A DNA stretch of 7,703 bases from positions 1 through 7,703 of the forward strand of contig VBJR01000328.1 of NCBI GenBank assembly GCA_005880175.1, written 5' to 3'. Under the pieces are notes generated by a model, which searched no databases, was not told the DNA's origin, and saw nothing but the letters and a program-made list of their open reading frames with translations. This DNA is from Chloroflexota bacterium (GTDB lineage: Bacteria > Chloroflexota > Dormibacteria > Dormibacterales > Dormibacteraceae). The translations under genes and the position numbers were made by a program. Within the stretch, counting starts at the first letter, position 1. Every line of letters begins with the position of its first letter. Shown piece after piece: positions 4,879 to 7,703 of the stretch.

Positions 4879-6155
4879 GCCAGGGCCTCCGCGAGGTCGT
4901 CCCACGCCAGCTCGCGCTGGTCGCCGCTGACCAGGTCCTTGAGCTGGGCCACGCGCCGCCCCGCCTCGTCGGCGTTCATGATGAGCGCCCACCGCGCGCC
5001 GGACTTGTCGGCGGCCTTCATCTTGGCCCGCAGGCTGCGGCTGCTGTAGTCCACCGCCGTGGTCCGCACGGCCCGGACCAGCCGGCCCACCTGGCTCGCC
5101 GCCCTGTCCAGCCCGTCCTCCATCGGCAGCACCAGCACCTCGGCCACCGCCGGGGGGGTGACCTTGCCGAGCTCCTCCTGGAGCATGTACGCCACCCGGT
5201 CGACCCCGCCGGCGAACCCGACGCCGGGCGTGCCCGGGTAGCCGAGCGCGGCCGCCAGGCCGTCGTACCGGCCGCCGCCGCCCAGCGAGTTCTGGGCCCC
5301 GCCCAGCGCCTGGTGCTGGTACTCGAACACGGTCCTGGTGTAGTAGTCCAGGCCGCGCACGAGATAGGGGTTGAGGCGGTACTCGAGACCGGCGGCGTCC
5401 AGCAACGACTTCACCTCCTCGAAGGCGGCTGCGCACGGCGCGCAGAGGTGGTCCGTGATGCTCGGGGCCGCGGCCCTGAACGGCTGGCACCGCGGCTCCT
5501 TGCAGTCGAACAGGCGGAGCGGGTTGTCCTCGACGCGGCGCTGGCAGTCGTGGTGCAGCCGGTCCTTCAGGGGCCGGTAGTAGTCCTGCAGCGCGCGGAG
5601 GTACTGCGGCCGGCAGTTCTCGTCGCCGATGCTGTTCAGCTCCAGGCTGACGTTCTGGATGCCCATGGCCGCCAGCCAGGCCGAGGTCAGCTCGATCACC
5701 TCGGCGTCGTAGGCGGGCGAGCCGTCGCCGATCACCTCGACGTCGAACTGGACGAACTGGCGGAAGCGGAGGTGCTGCGGCTTGTCGTGGCGGAAGAACG
5801 GGCCCATGGTGAACAGCCGTACCGGCTGCGGCCCCTGGTTCAGCCCGCCCTGGAAGTACGCCCGGACCATGCTGGCGGTCGCCTCCGGGCGCAGGACCAG
5901 CCGGGCTCCGGCGTCCGCCGCGCTCTCGCCGTCGCCGTGCGGCTCGAGCCGGTACAGCTCCTTGCGCGCGACGTCCGTGTCGCCGCCGACGCCGCGCTCG
6001 ATCAGCTCGACCGGCTCGATGACCGGGACCTCGACCTCCTGGTAGCCGTAGCGGCGGGCCTCCTCCCGCGCGGCGTGCTCGACGACGGCGAACGCCGCCC
6101 GCTCGGCGGGCAGGATGTCGCGGACGCCGCGGGCCGCCTTGATGGGAGTGGGCAT
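4875..6155 (-). CDS. hisS: Histidyl-tRNA synthetase
   Basis: Class II synthetase that charges tRNA-His; 426 residues, the usual length, with no sign of damage. The N-terminus shows the family's RGVRDILP (9-16). Motif 1 lies around YGYQEVEVPVIEP (37-48). Motif 2 spans LRPEATASMVRAYFQ (88-102) and MGPFFRHDKPQHLRFRQFVQ (117-136). The histidine-specific loop LVRGLDYYTRTVFEY is at 265-279, and motif 3 is GVGFAGGVDRVAYML (311-325). The insertion domain carries cysteines C204, C218, C223, C238 and C241, a pattern common in this type and possibly metal binding. The C-terminal anticodon domain starts at about 337 (VAEVLVLPME). No Shine-Dalgarno precedes the ATG; a TACACT box ends 6 nt before it. Its stop overlaps the aspS start as ATGA, and the gene follows the small His-rich gene after 39 nt, in the common rel...hisS-aspS order. 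Confidence 0.97.
   Translation of the reverse strand: MPTPIKAARGVRDILPAERAAFAVVEHAAREEARRYGYQEVEVPVIEPVELIERGVGGDTDVARKELYRLEPHGDGESAADAGARLVLRPEATASMVRAYFQGGLNQGPQPVRLFTMGPFFRHDKPQHLRFRQFVQFDVEVIGDGSPAYDAEVIELTSAWLAAMGIQNVSLELNSIGDENCRPQYLRALQDYYRPLKDRLHHDCQRRVEDNPLRLFDCKEPRCQPFRAAAPSITDHLCAPCAAAFEEVKSLLDAAGLEYRLNPYLVRGLDYYTRTVFEYQHQALGGAQNSLGGGGRYDGLAAALGYPGTPGVGFAGGVDRVAYMLQEELGKVTPPAVAEVLVLPMEDGLDRAASQVGRLVRAVRTTAVDYSSRSLRAKMKAADKSGARWALIMNADEAGRRVAQLKDLVSGDQRELAWDDLAEALA
4886..4890 (-). promoter_or_regulatory. Ribosome binding site of aspS
   Basis: GGAGG on the minus strand 7 nt before the ATG at 4878, inside the last codons of hisS. It supports that start and translational coupling of hisS and aspS, and shows that the 5' end of aspS is intact. 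Confidence 0.7.
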
Positions 6156-6161
6156 GGGCGG

Positions 6162-6167
6162 AGTGTA
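6162..6167 (-). promoter_or_regulatory. Possible -10 box (TACACT) for a leaderless hisS transcript
   Basis: TACACT reads on the minus strand with exactly 6 nt (CCGCCC) before the hisS ATG, so transcription would begin at the A of the start codon. There is no ribosome binding site, which fits leaderless translation. No -35 is evident. The call rests on position and a TA.A.T match. Confidence 0.4.
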
Positions 6168-6194
6168 CGGAGGTGCCCGGCGGCGCTGCCGCGA

Positions 6195-6416
6195 TCAGTG
6201 CCCGTGGTGCGAGGTCGGGGCGGGGCCGTCGTCGGCGGCGTCGGAAACCTGCTCGTCGGCCTCGCGGCCCGCCTCGTCGCCGGGCTCGTGGTGGCCGTGC
6301 CCGCGCCCGTGCTGGCGATGGTGGCCGCGGTGCAGGCGGTGCGGCACGTGGCCGGTCGGGCGCGGCGGCGGGTCGTCGCCGAAGAGGTGGTGCAGGATCC
6401 GCCAGAGCCGGTTCAC
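6195..6416 (-). CDS. Small histidine-rich protein of unknown function
   Basis: 73 residues, 14 of them histidine. The N-terminal stretch MNRLWRILHHLFGDD looks amphipathic. It is followed by a Pro/Arg/His part with HRGHHRQHGRGHGHH at about 29-43, an acidic stretch EPGDEAGREADEQ (44-56), and the end SHHGH. No signal peptide or known domain is recognised. The start is a GTG overlapping the hydrolase stop as GTGA, without its own ribosome binding site, so coupled translation is likely. Third codon positions are almost all G or C, as in the neighbouring real genes, and the frame fills the gap before hisS neatly. His-rich proteins often bind Ni, Zn, Co or Cu. Next to a metal-dependent hydrolase this could be a metal store or delivery protein, but that is inference. 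It could still be a chance open frame in GC-rich DNA. Confidence 0.55.
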   Translation of the reverse strand: MNRLWRILHHLFGDDPPPRPTGHVPHRLHRGHHRQHGRGHGHHEPGDEAGREADEQVSDAADDGPAPTSHHGH

Positions 6417-7045
6417 AGGAACGGGTTGTAGCGGCGCTCCTGGCCGATCGTGCTGACCGGCCCGTGGCCGCTGAAGACCAGGCGGTCGTCCGGGTGGGCC
6501 ATCAGGTGCTCCTTGATGCCGGCGATCAGGGCGGCGCCGTCGCTGTTGCTGAAGTCGGAACGGCCGATCGACCCGGCGAACAGCGCGTCGCCGGTGAAGA
6601 GCTTGTCCTGGATGCGGAGCGTGACCCCGCCCGGGCTGTGGCCGGGCGTGTGCATGACGTCGAAGGCGAGCGAGCCCGCCACGTACGTCTCGCCGGGTAC
6701 CAGCGCGTCCACGTTGTCGAACGAGGGCAGCGCGTTGGGGAACTCGCGGCGCAGGGGCACGCCCTCGGTGATGACGGTGCGCTCGGCGTCGTGGACCGCG
6801 ATCGGGACGTCGCCGAACGCGGCGCGGAGCCGGGTCAGGCCCGCGATGTGGTCGATGTCCGTGTGGGTGAGCAGGATGGCGCGGACGGTGGCTCCCCGGC
6901 GCTGGACGAGGTCGACCATCAGCTCGGGCTCGAGGTTGGCGTCGATCACGACGGCGTCGTGCGTCGCCTCGTCCTCGACGAGATAGGAGTTGGTGCCGAA
7001 CTGCCGGTCGGCCGTGGCCTGGACGTGGAGCCGCTGCTCGGTCAT
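6413..7045 (-). CDS. MBL-fold metallo-hydrolase (glyoxalase II-like)
   Basis: 210-residue cytoplasmic hydrolase of the metallo-beta-lactamase fold. The metal-site motifs are in order: THTDIDH at 60-66, HTPGHSPGG at 132-140 (His136), FTGDALFAGSIGRSDF at 150-165 (Asp153) and FSGHGPVSTIGQERRYNPFL at 191-210 (His194). The last two are characteristic of the short glyoxalase II-like group (thioesterase or persulfide dioxygenase relatives). The first motif is unusual: the group mostly has HxHxDH, here it is HxDxDH (H61, D63, D65, H66). The exact substrate cannot be told. The ATG at 7045 lies 13 nt after the rel stop with no Shine-Dalgarno; TAGACT, partly made by the rel stop codon, is 10 nt upstream. 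In many bacteria dtd sits between rel and hisS; here this hydrolase and the His-rich gene do. Confidence 0.88.
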   Translation of the reverse strand: MTEQRLHVQATADRQFGTNSYLVEDEATHDAVVIDANLEPELMVDLVQRRGATVRAILLTHTDIDHIAGLTRLRAAFGDVPIAVHDAERTVITEGVPLRREFPNALPSFDNVDALVPGETYVAGSLAFDVMHTPGHSPGGVTLRIQDKLFTGDALFAGSIGRSDFSNSDGAALIAGIKEHLMAHPDDRLVFSGHGPVSTIGQERRYNPFL

Positions 7046-7058
7046 GAGAACCGGGAGT

Positions 7059-7703
7059 CTACCGGGCCGCCGGGGCCGTGGCCTCGCGGGCCACCGTGTG
7101 CACGTCGCGGACCTGCTCCAGCTTCTCGAGCAGGCGCGAGAGCTGGGACAGCGAGTCGATCTCCACGGTCGCCGACACGACCGCCGTCTTGTCGTCGTAC
7201 ACGTGGACCGAGGCGGCCGACATGTTGATCCGCTGCTCCGCCACCACCGTCGCGATGTCGCGGAGCAGGCCGGTCCGGTCCCAGGCCTCGATCTTGATCG
7301 ACACCGGGTACAGCTGCGACGCCTCCATGTCCCAGTCCACCGGCACCAGGCGGTCGGCGTCCGGGCTGTTGACGGCGTTCACGCAGTCCATCCGGTGCAC
7401 GCTGACCCCCTTGCCCCGGGTCGTGAAGCCCGTGATCGCGTCGCCGGGCACCGGCTGGCAGCACGGCGCCACCCGGGTGAGGATGCCTCGCTCGCCGCGC
7501 ACCAGCACCCGCGGCGTGGGCCGGACCTGGGGGATGAGCGGGATCGCCCGCAGCTCGTCGCCGTCGTCGCCCCGCGTCAGCGCCATGCGCATGACGACCG
7601 AGTGGGGCGAGACGTCGCCGTACCCGATGGCGGCCAGGAAGTCCTCGCCGTTCGCGTACTTGTAGTGGGCCGCCATCTCCTCGAGCTTGCCGTCCGGCAG
7701 CTG
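7059..7703 (-). CDS. Rel/SpoT (p)ppGpp synthetase/hydrolase, C-terminal regulatory part (truncated)
   Basis: The 214 visible residues are the regulatory end of a long RSH enzyme, which makes and degrades the alarmone (p)ppGpp and senses stalled ribosomes. The helical-domain end KLEEMAAHYKYANGEDFLAAIGYGD is at 6-30. The zinc-finger/RIS domain has C81 and C82 in VAPCCQPVPGDAITGF and continues with GKGVSVHRMDC at 97-107. An ACT domain follows at about 134-205, with WDRTGLLRDIATVVAEQRIN at 141-160. Cys and His residues typical of the RIS domain are all present. The hydrolase, synthetase and TGS domains lie beyond the right edge, so whether it is bifunctional cannot be seen. A single long Rel before hisS-aspS is the usual arrangement outside beta- and gammaproteobacteria. 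Confidence 0.95.
   Translation of the reverse strand, partial: QLPDGKLEEMAAHYKYANGEDFLAAIGYGDVSPHSVVMRMALTRGDDGDELRAIPLIPQVRPTPRVLVRGERGILTRVAPCCQPVPGDAITGFTTRGKGVSVHRMDCVNAVNSPDADRLVPVDWDMEASQLYPVSIKIEAWDRTGLLRDIATVVAEQRINMSAASVHVYDDKTAVVSATVEIDSLSQLSRLLEKLEQVRDVHTVAREATAPAAR

Noticed and set aside
5313..6431. 372-codon plus-strand open frame opposite hisS
   Set aside because: It is a mirror frame of a well-supported hisS; long antisense frames are expected in DNA this GC-rich. Other long plus-strand frames (for example 89-670, 776-1558, 3021-4070, 6173-7228) were rejected for the same reason.

Overview
The window is very GC-rich bacterial chromosomal DNA in which every gene I can support lies on the minus strand, so the reading order runs from high to low coordinates. 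The content is core metabolism and stress control: the C-terminus of a long Rel (ppGpp) enzyme, a metallo-beta-lactamase-fold hydrolase, a small histidine-rich protein, hisS, a damaged aspS, a small membrane protein, a four-gene stress/sigma-factor operon, and the N-terminus of alaS. The rel...hisS-aspS order is a widespread bacterial arrangement. The AlaRS N-terminus (GPCGPDSE-type active-site loop, Cys/His cluster in the catalytic domain) and the SigB/RsbW-like pair suggest an uncultured, high-GC member of the Chloroflexota/Dormibacterota area. That placement is a guess from sequence character and was not tested.

Right part (7703 to 4875): Rel C-terminus, hydrolase, His-rich protein and hisS are packed with gaps of 13 to 39 nt or with a 4-nt overlap, and look like one transcription unit. 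hisS has no Shine-Dalgarno but has a TACACT box ending 6 nt before its ATG, so a leaderless transcript may also start there. aspS follows with an ATGA overlap and a good ribosome binding site. aspS is not intact as given. Two separate short deletions, each of a length 3n+1, remove class II motif 1 and part of the insertion domain and split the gene over three frames. Because AspRS is essential and the neighbours are intact, an assembly or consensus error is as likely as a true pseudogene.

Middle (2977 to 3275): about 300 bp without a credible gene, holding three copies of a short GC-rich repeat and two strong hairpins.

Left part (2704 to 658): after a small hydrophobic protein comes a tightly overlapping operon: DUF948 (YtxG-like) membrane protein, YtxH-like membrane protein, RsbW-like GHKL-fold protein, and a SigB/SigF/SigG-type sigma factor. 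A GTTTGG-N14-AGGTAT element just upstream resembles a SigB-type promoter, so the sigma factor may drive its own operon. In Bacillus subtilis ytxG/ytxH are themselves general-stress genes under SigB, so finding them joined to a SigB/RsbW pair suggests a compact envelope-linked stress module. The RsbW-like protein has lost the residues of all three ATP-binding boxes, so it probably does not act as a classical anti-sigma kinase. This operon is the most interesting part of the window. alaS follows downstream and runs off the left edge.
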